64,000 nucleotides of DNA from Symsagittifera roscoffensis (Eukaryota > Xenacoelomorpha > Acoela > Convolutidae), in NCBI RefSeq assembly GCF_963678635.1, contig NC_087067.1, positions 12,013,716 to 12,077,715 of the forward strand, written 5' to 3'. The position numbers and the translations under genes were made by a program. Of the stretch, positions 12,312 to 24,825 are shown piece by piece. Numbering within the stretch: position 1 is the first letter of the stretch; each line of letters starts with the position of its first letter. The notes beneath the pieces were generated by a model, which was not told the DNA's origin, did no database searches, and was given only the letters and a program-made list of their open reading frames with translations.

Positions 12312-15016
12312 ACTGAGTGCGGGTGCCTGGTTGATTCGACCCTTCATGTGGTTATATCAACAGTTTTGAGCCGTTTAAAAGAGACGTCTAATATTTTATC
12401 GGGTTTGTATAAAACAGCTAGACTCAATTTTTGTATTTTGAGTGCAGTTTTGATCTTTCAACACAGCATACACTAGTCGCAATGAGGTTTCAATAATAAT
12501 CATAATCGATTAGAATATATTTTCATGATCTGTCTATATCAAATTCTAAAATAATCAATTATAATCGATTAATAACCGATTGTAAAGCAAAAAAGCAGAA
12601 ACTAATTTAACCCATTTGAAAACGGTTGAAAACAAGTATCTTGTTTATCCAATTGTTTTTTTATACTTATCATTGTATAATAATTGGAACTAACCAATCA
12701 TGACCCTTAATTAAAACTTAGAATAGTTTTTAAGGCTGAAACTACTTATAGTTTCAGCCAGAAAAGAATAAAACTAACTAAGAAAGAAGTTGCTCTTCCT
12801 CTCCTCCAACCTCGCAAGAATACTAGTATATACCAGATCTTTTGAGACCAGGAGGAAATACAAAAGCAAAGTTAGGATCAGATTTAGACTAAAAAAGTGC
12901 ACGAATCTATCCCGCCCAAAATAGGATAGCGTGACAAATAGACCGTGATCCCTATCCGAAATTACTCCATGAGAAAGCCACCCCGGACGTAAACTCACAT
13001 TTTAATAAAAATCCTAAAACCGCCCCTGCATAAGGCAAAAATTTACTATTCTCACAATTGCTCTTTCTGACAAAACTATTTCTCACAAATGCAATGAAAA
13101 AATTTGTGTGTAGAATTTGTTCAAGCTTCCAAAAAAATGAAGAATATCTATGCCCAAAAAATCAATTTTATGGGGCAACGAGTGATTTTACATGGTTAAG
13201 TATGAAGACAAAATATAGGGGGTGAATCTAGGCTTTTCTCGAGGGTAGCGGGGAGGGGGGCGGATTTTCAAAACAATATGAATTTATCGTCGATCATTTT
13301 TTGGATCCACCAAATTGACTTTTTGAGCTCTCTAAATCACCTTAAAAACCCTGTTTTCACTACAAAATTCTGCTTGAAAAAAAAACAGGCCAAAAAGACG
13401 TTTAATGTCTTTTTTTTGTAAATTTTGACCGAAAAATCGCTTTTTTTGGCGCGCGCTCCTCCTCAAACTTAGTATATTTTGGCAACCAAATTAGGTCTTT
13501 TTACTTTTTCAGACCAAAAATCAAAATTTCAACGTCTTGAACCGTAACTATTTTGATTGGCTAGAAAACACCAATGAAGTTTCAGCACCGTCTCAAAATG
13601 TTTTGTTCACAATTCTGCATCGACTTATAAAAAGGCCGAGCTGGCCAAAAATATAGATTATTTGGTTAACTATTTATTTGTATTTTACAAACAGGGCGCA
13701 GACTTGACAGAAGAAATAGCACACCATAAGAAATATCACAGAAGAAATAGCAGACAAAAAACAACTCAAGAAAAAAATGACTACCCTCATATTTGCTCGG
13801 CCTCGTTCAAAATCGGCTAAAGAGGTCACAATTGCATAAGCCAAACAAAATCAATGTTTTGTTCTCAGCATTGTTTTTTTGAATAAACCAAATTTGAAAA
13901 ATTAGGTTATTGGGACGTATTAATTAAAAAGGACCCCAAGGCGCCTTTAGACAAATTTAGGGTCAGTCAGCCAAAACCGGATATCTCAAAAAAGTACAAA
14001 AAGGGCTTTCTTCGGTTCAGCAGGGGGTCAAATCCATGAAGAGCGTACGCCAGGCTTGTTAACTATATGCTTCCTTTTGCAAATTCGGGGTCAATTCGTA
14101 ACAAGGTACAAAATTCGTGCTTAAATGTTCAACTCCTTCTTTATAGGTGTTCCAAATTCTTACAAGTTTCTATAGCGAGGCACATAAATAACAAAATCCG
14201 TAGCGTTTCTGTCCCACCAAAAGCGGTTGTCTTAAGAGCTGTTGTCTTAATTACCGGATGCCTCTAAAACACCGCATCTGATCCGGTGGGGGCCTAAGAA
14301 ATTAGACGACAAGAAATTAGACGACCGTAAAGAAACAGAATTTACGGACAACCAGTATTTACTCAGTCAAAAATTAGTTTAATTCTGTTATTGTTTCAAT
14401 TGGACAACCAGTATTTACTCAGTCAAAAATTAGTTTAATTCTGTTATTGTTTCAATTGGACAAGCAGTATTTACTCAGCCAAAAGTTAGTTTAATTCTTT
14501 TATTGTCTCAATTGGACAAGCAGTGTTTACTCAGCCAAAAAAAATTAAGTCTGTAAATAAATTTCACGCAATTTGCTCGCAAGTTATTGTCTCAATTGGA
14601 CAACAGTATTAACTCAGCTAAAAGATTATTTAAGGCTGTAAACAAATTTCACGCAAGTTATTATCTTAATTCCGTTATTTTCTGGTTGTCTAATTTGCTT
14701 GTCGTCTAATTTCCTAAACCCCGGTCCGGTCTGATAGGTCTTCATGCAGTTGCGTGCTAACGTAGAAAAGGTGCTAGGGTTTGTAGGAGACCGGTTTTTT
14801 AAGAGACTCAGAACAATTATGAGGTGTGATAGCTAACTTTAAACGTGTTTTTGATGATTAGCGACCGCTTGCTCCTCCGCTACGCTTCAATTCAACACGA
14901 GTGTTATTGTGCGCGTAAATCTTTTTTGCCGCTAATTTGGACTGTTGTGCTTTTGAAGCTGATAGTTTTTCTGACAAATCGTGAGATAATTGGCTGAATT
15001 GGGGAAGCTTGGCTCC
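12312..15016. repeat. Tandem array unit 3 (about 2.7 kb)
   Basis: The most complete unit, starting 'actgagtgcgggtgcctgg' and ending 'ggggaagcttggctcc'. It matches unit 1 closely, including the hAT-like block (about 13215-14050). It contains both segments missing from the other units: the 44-bp stretch after the start and the 840-bp stretch absent from unit 2. Confidence 0.85.
14298..14713. mobile_element. Foldback element carrying a minisatellite, unit 3
   Basis: Third copy of the palindrome-bounded minisatellite, with five internal repeats (near 14347, 14402, 14458, 14514 and 14599). Ends and CTAA flanks are as in units 1 and 2. Confidence 0.6.
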
Positions 15017-15300
15017 AGACTGAGAGTTTTTTTGAGTCTTTTAATCAGTCATCCATCACTTTATTACCTTGGTCTGCTAAAAGACTCAGTTTTCACTCTC
15101 CATGCTAAAAGATTGGTCTGCTAAACGATCGATCCCCCGTATTGCTTAAAGAAAGATTTTAGAAGTAAACTGTAGAAAATCTTTGGTCAAAGAAAACTCA
15201 ATTATAGAAACAGACACTCCATCGGCAGAAAAATGTTCAAAGCGTATGATTGTTTGAGAGCCCAAAGCCGTTCTCTCAGGCTTCAAAAGATGCTAGAGTT

Positions 15301-15546
15301 CAGGTGCGGACTTAGGGATGGGGGTGAATGCACCCCCCCCCCCCTCAGGAATTCGATCCTCTGCCGACTATTATATACTAATTTTGAGCGGGGAGCGAGC
15401 GCAGAAAAAAAACGCAAATTTTTGGTTTAAATTTTCCAAAAAGTGCCTAAAAAACGAATTTCGGTCGACCTAAAACAAAAGGTAGACAAAATTTTCGAAA
15501 TTTTTTGAAAATCCCCGCCCCTCGAGAAATTTCAGATCCGCCCCTG
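15301..15546. mobile_element. hAT-type MITE with 8-bp target duplication
   Basis: A 246-bp element that starts CAGGTGCGGACTTAGG and ends CAGATCCGCCCCTG, inverted forms of the CAGGGGCGGATCTA terminus seen throughout the window. It is flanked by ctagagtt (15293-15300) and ctatagtt (15547-15554), a target duplication matching at 7 of 8 bases. An 8-bp duplication and CAGGG ends are typical of hAT elements. It has no transposase. Confidence 0.75.
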
Positions 15547-15591
15547 CTATAGTTATTACCAATATCTTATACTAATCTACAAATTTGTGAG

Positions 15592-16222
15592 CCTGAAAAC
15601 AACTTATTATGATTATTAATAGAGCCAAAAGCAGAGAGAGATATTGTTCCCAAATAGAATCGAGAGGTTTGCTGCTTTTTTCATTTGACACGTTCATTAT
15701 AATTCTGTAAATCCACCAAAAAATTTGCTCCTCAAACTGTTGTTCATTGGGCAAATTTAAACTTTTTTCCACAAGCGCATAACCATTTCGTACTTATTAG
15801 TTTTTTATGAATAACACAGTTAATTGAAACCCAACGAACGGCACAAAAATTTCTCAACTCCATACTTTTTCGAATCTTCACCAACAGTGCCTGATGAGCA
15901 CAGTATCGTTTTGAAAGTCAAAGACGACCCATCGATGACTAACAATCAGACATTGCTGAAGTGTACAATGCTGAATTGAGTTTTTTCTATCTTCTGTCGT
16001 TTTACAAAAAAAAACATTGCCCAGAGAAATTGTTTCAAATTTTGACCCAGCAAAGCAAGATTAAAGCAGAGTTATTAACTTCTGCCGAATCAAACCGAAA
16101 CACCATCAGTTTTCATGGGGCATATATCAAGAACCACGAAACGCACTTTCATGTCAAAGAACACTATTGAACTTGAATAACAAATTTAGTAGAGCAGCAT
16201 TGATTAGAGAAACATTACTTAC
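15592..16222. other. Non-coding part of duplication A
   Basis: Nothing recognisable as a gene. The same sequence is present in copy B from 30717. Confidence 0.4.
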
Positions 16223-16330
16223 TCGAAAGAATTGATGTACTCGAACGAGTTTCGATAGACCTTGGCAGTCGAAGAAGAAATGATGGACTCCTCGAACATG
16301 AATTTAGCAAACCAAAATTGTCGCTCAAGG
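16223..16330 (-). CDS. Possible small exon of an unrecognised minus-strand gene, copy A
   Basis: On the minus strand a frame of about 35 codons, containing RQFWFAKFMFEESI and AKVYRNSFEYINSF, ends at a consensus donor GA|GTAAGTAAT (exon edge 16223). An in-frame TGA lies just upstream, so an acceptor near 16330 (ttgag) would be needed, and its polypyrimidine tract is poor. Copy B (31281 onward) keeps the frame, and one difference (CGA/AGA) is synonymous. I do not recognise the product. It could also be a decayed exon shared by the two copies. Confidence 0.3.
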
Positions 16331-16446
16331 TTTCAGTGTTCCAGTCTTTTCTCTCATAATGGTAAAATTACGGCCAAATATTCTGACTTCAACAGATAAT
16401 TCGGAATTAGCAGGCAAAAAAATTACGAAACCACCGTAGAAACTTA

Positions 16447-16683
16447 GTGCCTAAACTCCACGACGGTCCTCCACGCAAAGACAGACAAAAGCAGATATCA
16501 GACTCAACAGCCTTGGTCGCACACGCTTCTTGTAGCAGCCAATTCTCCACCGATCTCTTCAAGTTCCTCTATCTCCCTGGCACTTGGGATAATTTTAACG
16601 ACAAGCACTCCAATGGTGTGACTGGCAAATACACGGTACCTTTTTTGAGCTCATCCCAGAGCCTGGCTCTAACTGAAACCTAA
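16447..16683. other. Open stretch conserved in both duplicate copies, unassigned
   Basis: 78 codons are open on the plus strand, and the opposite strand of copy B (31465-31692) is also open, while copy A has a stop there. Copies A and B differ at only a few positions. The codon-like base composition is better than the surroundings, but no domain is recognisable, so neither strand is preferred. Confidence 0.25.
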
Positions 16684-16767
16684 GTCTGGTAGGAGTCTAC
16701 ACACAGCAACGGTCAGACGTAATGGTTCTTACAGTCAACAGATCATCGAGAATTTCCGGCCAAAGTT

Positions 16768-17075
16768 TCTCCCGTTTAATTCTTTGACGTTTACCGAAAT
16801 CCCCTTTGAAGTAAGTTTTCTTTTCCTTTTGGATTAAAAAGGTTTTAAATAATAGAAATGGCTTTTAAATGTAGCGATGTTAAATGACTAAGGTAAAAAA
16901 AAATAGGAGTGAAAAAGTATACTGTTAAGTTAATTAGAGTTAAAGAGGTGGAACAAATTAAATTTTTCCTTTCGGATAAGGCTTTGATTTTCTTTTTACT
17001 TTTCTGAATGACCTTCAATTCTTATTAGACACCTGCCAGTTCTTTTATAGCTTTAATTTTTTACTTGTTTCAGTG
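16768..17075. repeat. Repeat present only in copy A here; also at 20812-21125 and 42538-42840
   Basis: About 310 bp starting 'ttctcccgttt' and running through 'ggtaaaaaaaaatagga', 'agagttaaagag', 'ggataaggctttgattttc' and 'gcacctgccagttct'-like words is a diverged version of 20812-21125. It therefore pre-dates the A/B duplication as a dispersed repeat and marks the segment that differs between A and B. Confidence 0.7.
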
Positions 17076-17555
17076 TGAAGTTGTCATTTTAAACCAAATC
17101 TTTTGACGGCCTCTGAAAATACGTTACTGACGGTGGTTTAGGATTCTACCCGAATAACAGAAACCCCCTGAAGATCTTGCAAGAGCTGCTTGTGCGAGGA
17201 TCACTGAGGAATAAAAGCAATCTTGTTATCTTGAACTTTTCATCTTATATCAAATCTTTGTGCCAGTCGGTCATATTTGGAACTTTGACCTTGAGAAATA
17301 CAAACAACGTAATTTTGGAGTGAAATGTAATTTTTCAAAAGTTCGAATTGAGCCTGTCCTGCTCAATTTTCTCACGACAACTGAAAATCTCTGAAATGAA
17401 AGAACAGAACCACCGAATTACAGTCGCGGGAAAGTAGTTGAAAAAAGCAGCGGGAAATTGCTATTTGCAATTTCCAGATATAAATCACACGAGAGTAGAG
17501 CTGTCCTATCCTGAAATAGGAAACAAAACGATTGCGAAAGAAGAATACATTGTAA
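17076..17555 (+). other. Copy A-specific segment with an orphan open stretch
   Basis: Absent from copy B. About 17122-17322 is open on the plus strand and includes FYPNNRNPLKILQELLVRGS and NKSNLVILNF, which reads like protein. I find no start, acceptor or family that I can defend. It may be a relic exon. Confidence 0.25.
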
Positions 17556-18939
17556 AAGCAGGACTAAAATAACTAAGAGAGGAAGAGGGAAACTTCATCA
17601 ACCGTAGACCCTGAAATTAGGAAAAATTAAAAACAATTTTACAGAATCTTTAACAAAAAGCGCAACTTTTTTCAAAATTTTCTATTCTAACTGTTTATCA
17701 CATTTCATTCGGATATTTATCTTTGAATATTTTGTACATAATTATTAAGGTTTAATGTAGCTATATCTAAAATCATCCATTTGTGTGCTATTGACATCAT
17801 GTACATACCCCCTTCTTGCATTAGATACCTTCGATTTTTCTACTGTCCATACATTTCTTGTTTTTGTTCCGACCATTGAAAATTAGGGTGTGTTTTATTT
17901 TTTTTTCAACGCAAAATCAGGTACCACAAACAGTCATCGGACTGGGTTGAGTGATATACTATATATTAAAACCCTTTCATTCTTGATTCGAACCACATTA
18001 AAAAAGTTCCAAAAAACTTTCCCAGTAAGGAAAAGAAACCAGTTCGAATTTTTTTCTTTTTTTTTGTCTTAACTCGAGCCAAAAAAGTGAGCGAGCAGGC
18101 TTACAACCGCTTCTTCAATGATTGACAAGCTCACAATAGCTTAATTTAAGCCGTAAAACTGACTTTTATTCCATTAAAATTAGTCTTTTTGAATATTTTA
18201 ACACTTTTTTGGAATCAAAAACTATAAAACTCAAAAACTGCTCAAAAGAAAGTTGAAAATAGTTTTTATTTTTTTTGTGTTTTTTTAGACGTTTTTTCCA
18301 ATTTGTTTATTTTACCATGACTGTCAAATATGCCTGAGCTCTAGTTTTAAGTTCAGATCTTTTATCATATCACGCCGAAAAAACGACACCAATTAAAAAA
18401 AATTTTTTTGTAGTTTTTTAAGGACTATGGCCGAAACATTCCGCGCAACATGCACAGTAACCGGCTATCCTTGTTATGCAGTTTGTAATTTGTTTGCCCC
18501 TACCTTGAATGAGAACTGGTTGTATATATCTCAAGTTTACTGGTTGTATATATCACATAAATGGTGTCCTACATTTTAATACCAGCCAATTTACTACCGT
18601 ATATTTTAACACCCAGTCAATTCACTACTAAACAATATAAATCCACCATGATTTAATTCCTATTTTCCAGTTTAACATCGTGTTCATTTTAACACCTAAT
18701 CTTTTTACTGCTAAAAAAATGCTTTGTGAACTCTTTGCATAATCACACCAAATTTAATACTTCAATTAACGCACGCATCATATTGAAAACGTGCTAAATT
18801 GAAGCTTCAAAATTTCTTAAGATTTTCATCAAGTAGTTCGTAATTCGTGCTAATTCATTACAATTTGACGTAAATTTTGGGACAAATATAAAATTCTGAC
18901 AATCACTTTATACTGTACGCAAGTGGTAAACAAAAGCAA
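17556..18939. other. Non-coding part of duplication A
   Basis: Shared with copy B from 39313. It includes imperfect direct repeats of 'ttttaacaccNagtcaattNactac' between about 18575 and 18720, and a 22-bp tandem doubling ('tggttgtatatatctcaagt') at about 18515-18560 that copy B lacks. A short conserved frame (about 18424-18545) includes AETFRATCTVTGYPCYAVCN in copy B; function unknown. Confidence 0.4.
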
Positions 18940-20160
18940 ACACAATAAACAAATTATTATTGAGTCTTCTTTCGAATCCAAACTTTCATCTAAAAACAAG
19001 CTAATTTTTATAGCGTCCGGCCACGAATTTTTTTTCAAGCTGAAAAAAACTTACCGAAAATTGGATTTGGCGAAAATATCAAACGCATAAACGTCAAGCC
19101 TATGTCATTGCAGAAAACAACGAACTGGTCAATAGGAGTAGAGAGCATAACCATGACATTTCAGCGGGAAAATGATCAAGCACTTAAGCGCGAGAGTGAT
19201 ACCCCGACTGTCGCAGTTGCCAGAGCGGTTTTGCCAGTGGCAAATGATTTGACCACTCATTTTGCCCTCCCAATTGAAGAAATTTTGATTCGAGAGACTG
19301 CGCGCACACGTAACCAGATAGATATAAATATGCCACCCATTCCCGTTGCAAAAAATTTGAGAGCCTTGAAATTTTATCCAGTATTGCAGTGGATAGAATA
19401 ATCACGAGCGAATCATTTTGTGCGTTGACCCCCAATTGCAGCAAGTACCGGAAAAATCATATTTCTGGTAATCTTCAAAATTACTCCAAAAAATCTCTTT
19501 CAGCTATATTCAATTCTTGTTAGTGAACCTGGCATTGCTGCATAGCTTGCATATAGGCCTTCCTTCACAAAAAAACTGAAAAAACCTACAATCGGATTTT
19601 GCAGGCGTTAATTGATTTAGCATCCGAAGAAAAAAAAATGTTAGATTTTGAGCAAGCTGCTCCTCAGTCCTTCGAAAAAACATACCCGAAGCACATTTAT
19701 CGTGTTGCTTTTTCCATCTTTCCTAGAGCTACAAGAGAAATCAGAAAAATGGGTCTGAAAGTGACGTACGAAACGAATCACGACTTAGCGCTGGCCTGAA
19801 AAATGCTGCCTTCCCTTGCATTTCAAAAAAAAAAGATCCGCGATTCTTATGATATGATCGTTCAGGAAGTTCAGAATGCATGCGACAGAAATTTTTTAGA
19901 GTCTAATTCGGCTCTGCTCATATAAAGCATAGGGCCAAATTGCTATGTTTAATTCCAGTTCTCCCTTTGGAACCAGCGAGATGCGGCCGTAAGTGGGATT
20001 GCTAAAACAACAAATGCTGTCGAAAGATGGCATTTCGCATCCAATCCTATTTCAGCGGAGCCCACCCAAAAACTTAGAAAGTTGTGGCCAGCCAGCAAAA
20101 GGAAGCCTCCGTTCGAAAATTTAACTTTTTCGATGCATCGAGTGGCCATAAGTTTGTAAA
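18940..20160 (+). pseudogene. Decayed FLYWCH-MULE transposase, copy A
   Basis: Remains of a Mutator-like transposase. In order: an N-terminal stretch like the end of a FLYWCH zinc finger (AENNELVNRSREHNH, about 19115-19155); the linker PTVAVARAVLPVANDLTTHF (about 19200-19260) with ARTRNQIDI following; the transposase core segment DFEQAAPQSFEKTYP..AFSIFPRATREIRKMGLK (19634-19760); a helix LPSLAFQKKKIRDSYDMIV (19805 on); and the C-terminal KTTNAVERWHFASN (about 20005-20045), the TNNxVExWH signature of MULE transposases. These pieces lie in different frames with stops between them, and the DDE residues cannot all be placed. It is a dead element shared with copy B, hence older than the duplication. 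TIRs not found. Confidence 0.7.
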
Positions 20161-23100
20161 AACAAAAAATACCGTGTAATAAATGCAGGATTACAAAACA
20201 TAATGCCCGTTTACGAAGACAAAACTGATATGTATTTTTTCAGAGCGTCATCTAGTTTGTATTAAGCTAGTGTACATTTTGTCTCATTTTCGTTTCTTCT
20301 TTCGTATTATTAAAATTCAGTTGTCAGCTGTTTTAGAAAAGAAGTTTCCTTGCAGACTTGTGGAAACAAAACTAAACGCAAGAACTTGACTCGTGCACTA
20401 GCAACATTAAAATAGGACAATCGCCCTCATGTTAGGGTTAATAGGATTGGACTAGGGGCTGGCAAAAATTATGAGGGGGACCCTTTAATTTTGCGTATAA
20501 TTGCAAGCAATTCAAAAAAAGCTGACAAAGTGATCAAGTTCTAGTCTTATGTTCGAGAATCATTGTAAAAAAAAGATTCATTTTTAGGCTTTTGGCGTTG
20601 ATTAAACCTTTTTTTAAGTTTCCATACCGGCCGAAAATTAGGCCATAATAATCAGAGGCCGTCTAGTTATTTGCGGGTTTTTGAATTTCCTTGAGCATCT
20701 GCTTGTTTTTGGTTCATTTTGAAACGATTCATTGAAATTATTGGCAAGGACTTTTCTGTTCAAAGTTTACGCGGATTAAGCTGAGCAAAATTGTCTTGCT
20801 TTAAAAGCAAAAATTTCTCCCGTTTGCTTCTTTGATGTTTACTGTATGAATTAACTTTTCTTTTGCTTTTGAATTAAAACGGTTCTAAGTTATACAAATG
20901 GCATTAAAATGTAGCGATGTGAAATTGCTATGGCAACAAAAAGTAGAATGTGAAATTGTATGGTGTTATTTTGTTTAGAGTTAAAGAGGGGGAACCAAAT
21001 AAATCTTTTCCACATGGATAATGCTTTGATTTTTTAATTACTTCCCTGAATGACCTTCGGTTCTAATTAGGCACCTGCCAGTTCTATTATAGCATCGACT
21101 TTTCTTCCATGTTCAGAATAGTTTGAGGTTGTCATTTTAAATAGAATCATTTCTTAATTTCTTTTCTTTTTTCTTAAGTTTAGTGTGCATACTAGTACTT
21201 AGTTAATTGTACAATTAGTACATTTTGTTTTTACCGATGAGCAAAAAGCTTTTATCAATTTCCCCATATGCAATTTTCTAAAACTCAACAGTGAAATTTC
21301 AATTATTTAGCTCAAAAATCGATTTTTGTATTACCTTGCGACCGCTTTCATTTAAAATAAAAATCTTTCGAACAGTTTTACACTGCAAATGTAAATTTTA
21401 TCTTCTATAGTTAAATTGAACCAAATTTGCATTGGAAGTGTCTATAAGTTTTATTTTAAATTTTAATGCAAAATTGAGTGAATAGATGAATCCACAGAAA
21501 ATTACCTTTAAGATTTTTGAATATTTTCAACTATAAATTTTCTATTTTTTTTTCATGGGATCTATCACTCGAAAACACAATTTTGCTGTCATAATTGTAC
21601 CCCTTAAACCAGCAAAAATGCTCAGGATTTTTTTGATGAAGAGAATAAAGTTTTAAGGAACATTTTGTCGAACTTTTATTATAGTTTGTAAGTCAGCTAT
21701 GTCGAGTTTTTCGAACTCTGCCAAAACTCAAGAAAGATCATTTCTGCACCTCAGCCAAATGTTTGAAAAAACTGCCGTTTGAGCATGGAAACTGCCCTTC
21801 TCAGAGTTATTATTTTTTTCAGTATTTGTAAAGATATTACCTTAAAATTGTTTCAGAGTTGATCGCTATTTTCTAAAACGTTTCTCAACACAATTTTAAT
21901 TTAAAATTTTGTTTTCTGATCATCACAATTCCATCAAAAGTATTTAAATTGATCTTTGCTCTAGAAAATTGCCAGTTGTTACTTGAATTGTTCTTTCATC
22001 TGATTCTGATGCTATTGTAGCTTTGGAGCGCAGCTTTTTAAACAAACCTCCAACATTGCCCTTTGATTGAACTTGACAACTTGAATTGTCAAAATTATGA
22101 GTGGGACTTCTTTTATGTATGTTTCTGATGTTATGTAGAGCGTTTCCATGTCGCAGTTTAACATACGAAGGCGTAAGTCTATTTCTTTTTTATTTCTGTG
22201 GTCAAAGTTTAAGATGCGATTTACAATGCCAGCCTGGGGCAGTCAGCTCGTAAAATTTATCGCTTTGAGATCCCCTGTTCCCTCGACTTCAACCGGTTTT
22301 GTCTATTTATCTGATTACTCGGTACGGATTTCGACTTAGCCATTTATGACTTTGCGGTATCTTACCTGTAACGAAGAGCCTAAATTACTATACCTACCAT
22401 CATTCGATGCCATCAGTAGAAAAACAGGAGACGTATCTTAAGTATTGATAGAAGTTAGCTCTGTGATTTCGTTTATAGACTAGTAAAAGTAAAAAAGGCT
22501 CGCTGCAGTTCAAGAAATAGAAGCATTTATTGTACAGTGCTGACAGTTTTTATAGAAAAACGCTCCTTGAGCATGAGCAGATGCATTTTGGTTCAAACAA
22601 ATAATTACCCAACACAACTCCAAAGGTATTCGTAAAAAATGAGATAACTGTAAGCTCTTTCATTAATTTCTTTTTGGTGTTCGTAAATGAGTCGTATTAA
22701 TCTTATAACCTGGTATTGGTTTGTAATATGACATAAAGTTTCAAGCAGAGTTTTGTCACCATCTCCAAAGCGCTGGACTTTCAAGCTTGCTAAAATATTT
22801 TAGCTCTGACTAACTTCGAGTCTAACTAACTTCGAGTCTAATTCAACAAAAGGACGCGCAGAACACTCAGAACTAAACTGTATTTTGTGACTAAATGAAA
22901 TACAACAGCAGTAAAAACAAGCAAAAAAGCGGGTTGTTGAAGTGGAAGCACAGAAAAGTCCTACCACAAAAAAAACTAAAAAAGATTTTTCTTTTCAAAT
23001 TGTGTCAAATGCTGTCCGTGTCATTATGGGAGCATCTGAGCGAAAACGACCTGAACTTAGGAGCATTCGACATTACTTTTCTTTAAATAAATATGAAAAG

Positions 23101-23413
23101 TAAAAAAAAAATTTGTAGAAAGTTTTTTTGAATTTTGTTTAAGTTTCATTGCGAGGCTTAACTGTGCACTAGATAGGCCCACAATTTGTTGAGTGCAGGT
23201 CTCTGGAAGCCAAAGATACGTCTTTAAACATCTCAATATTTTTACGGAACGATCAAAGAAAACGAAAGAACAAAGAAGATCAAGGAGAGCGTCCTCGTTG
23301 CGGAGTCCGCTTAAAATTGACAAAATAAACCGTGTGGCCTCGTAATATTTTGTTACCACAAAAACGCGACAAAGCGTCATAAATTAATTTTAATGGAGCA
23401 AATTTAAGTTTAT
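20161..23413. other. Non-coding part of duplication A
   Basis: Contains the dispersed repeat at 20812-21125. Two short frames are conserved with copy B (22148-22339 and 22895-23086). The second is frame-shifted in A by one A in a homopolymer relative to B (44662-44871). I do not recognise either product and do not call them genes. Confidence 0.4.
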
Positions 23414-23911
23414 TGTTCCGACTTTCCTAACGAAATTAACGGAATATTTGTGCTCGGGGTGGGTTTTTTCTTCTTCAGACAAATTTCGACTTTTTAACTA
23501 GCCATTTTTGACGGCATTTTTGTATGTCATTCGAAAAGTATTGATGTCCTGAGCTTAAATATGAAAAGATATTTCACCTGTGATTTTTTTTGGTAATGTT
23601 ATGGGGGTTTAAAGATTGTAATTTTGGCCAAATTAGGACAATTAACGCGCGATATATTTCGCGCTATTAACGCGTAAGCGAATATTTAATCCGTCTTAGA
23701 CATCGTTCCAAATTGGTTGAAAGAAGCTTATTTGTCACAATTTATTTGGTAAAAGGAGCACCATCTATCCTTTTGTAGTTTACATGACGTGTGGGGAGAT
23801 GATTTTCACAAAAAAACTCAAATTGTAGAATTTTTTTTTTTTCATTTTATTTGATTACATTTTTTTTTCTACGTTATTACTGCTCCAATGACCTTAATAG
23901 GCAGTCGGAAC
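23414..23911 (-). mobile_element. TGTTCCGACT-ended MITE, copy in duplication A
   Basis: About 500 bp bounded by TGTTCCGACT at 23414 and AGTCGGAAC at 23903-23911, an inverted pair. It carries internal palindromic words (aattaacgcgcgatatattt, cgcgctattaacgcg). No coding capacity. Copy A lacks the ~32-bp agggcttcgccct hairpin module that follows this end in copy B. Confidence 0.65.
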
Positions 23912-24825
23912 CTTGTTTTGTTTTTATACTCTTCTTATAAGTTGCTCGCTCGCTTTATTCATGCATAATTAGAGTAAAAATCAAAGTGTTTGAACCAATT
24001 TATCTCAACATCGAGGAAACCCTTTGGCAATTTTCTAAGAGCTTCGATTTTTGACAAAAAATGTTCTAATAACATGCCAATCGGCCATGACCAGATTGGG
24101 GTACCTGATTTTGCGGGGAAAAAACAATTTGCAGAAATAAATCATACCCGAAGACAAAGTTCCTGCCAACTTTCACGATTGTCGAATTCACAATTTTTTC
24201 TCTCGCTTAGAGTATCAATGAAAAAAATCGAATGCTTGCTTGAATAATCAATTATAAAAACAAAATTGCTCATTTCAGAACAAAGCCCTAAATACTTCGA
24301 CTGGTCTCAAAAATATCTGAAATAAATGTTGATTAAAAAAAACTCGCTGAAATTGTAAGAAGTCTTTTTTAACTTTTGTAAATTAAGTTTTTTTCTGTTG
24401 AATTCCTTCTCCCGCTACAAAATTTGTGATATGATAGTTAAAGTAGTGTGAACCAGCTGGTTACACTTTTTGTTACACTAAAAATGCTTTTTTAAATAAA
24501 AGTTTGAAAAAAAAAACTTTTAGGAGGGGTAAACTCTACAAAAAAAAACCTAATTAATTCCTGCCGCAGTTATCAAAATCCCTCTCCTCCTTTATGAACT
24601 TTTTTTTCTGAGAAAACTGTGTTTTTTAAAAAATTGTAACTAATCGAAATTATTTAATTGGCGAAGTATGATTTTTGGACAATAGTAGATTTATATTTTT
24701 GTCTTCGGAAAATTCAAATTAGGAAGACATTTAATTAGCATCGATATTTCATTGGGTTTTTACCGTAGCAATGTTGTAGCAAATCAATTAGGGTATTTGT
24801 AGCAACTCAATGTAATAACCACCTA
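23912..24825. other. Region 3' of TRPC copy A
   Basis: Non-coding, shared with copy B, probably the 3' flank or UTR of the minus-strand channel gene. No clear AATAAA close to the stop was seen. Confidence 0.4.

Noticed and set aside
9797-14640. Repeat-spacer pattern that might suggest a CRISPR array
   Set aside because: 56-bp contiguous minisatellite without unique spacers, in an intron-bearing animal genome.
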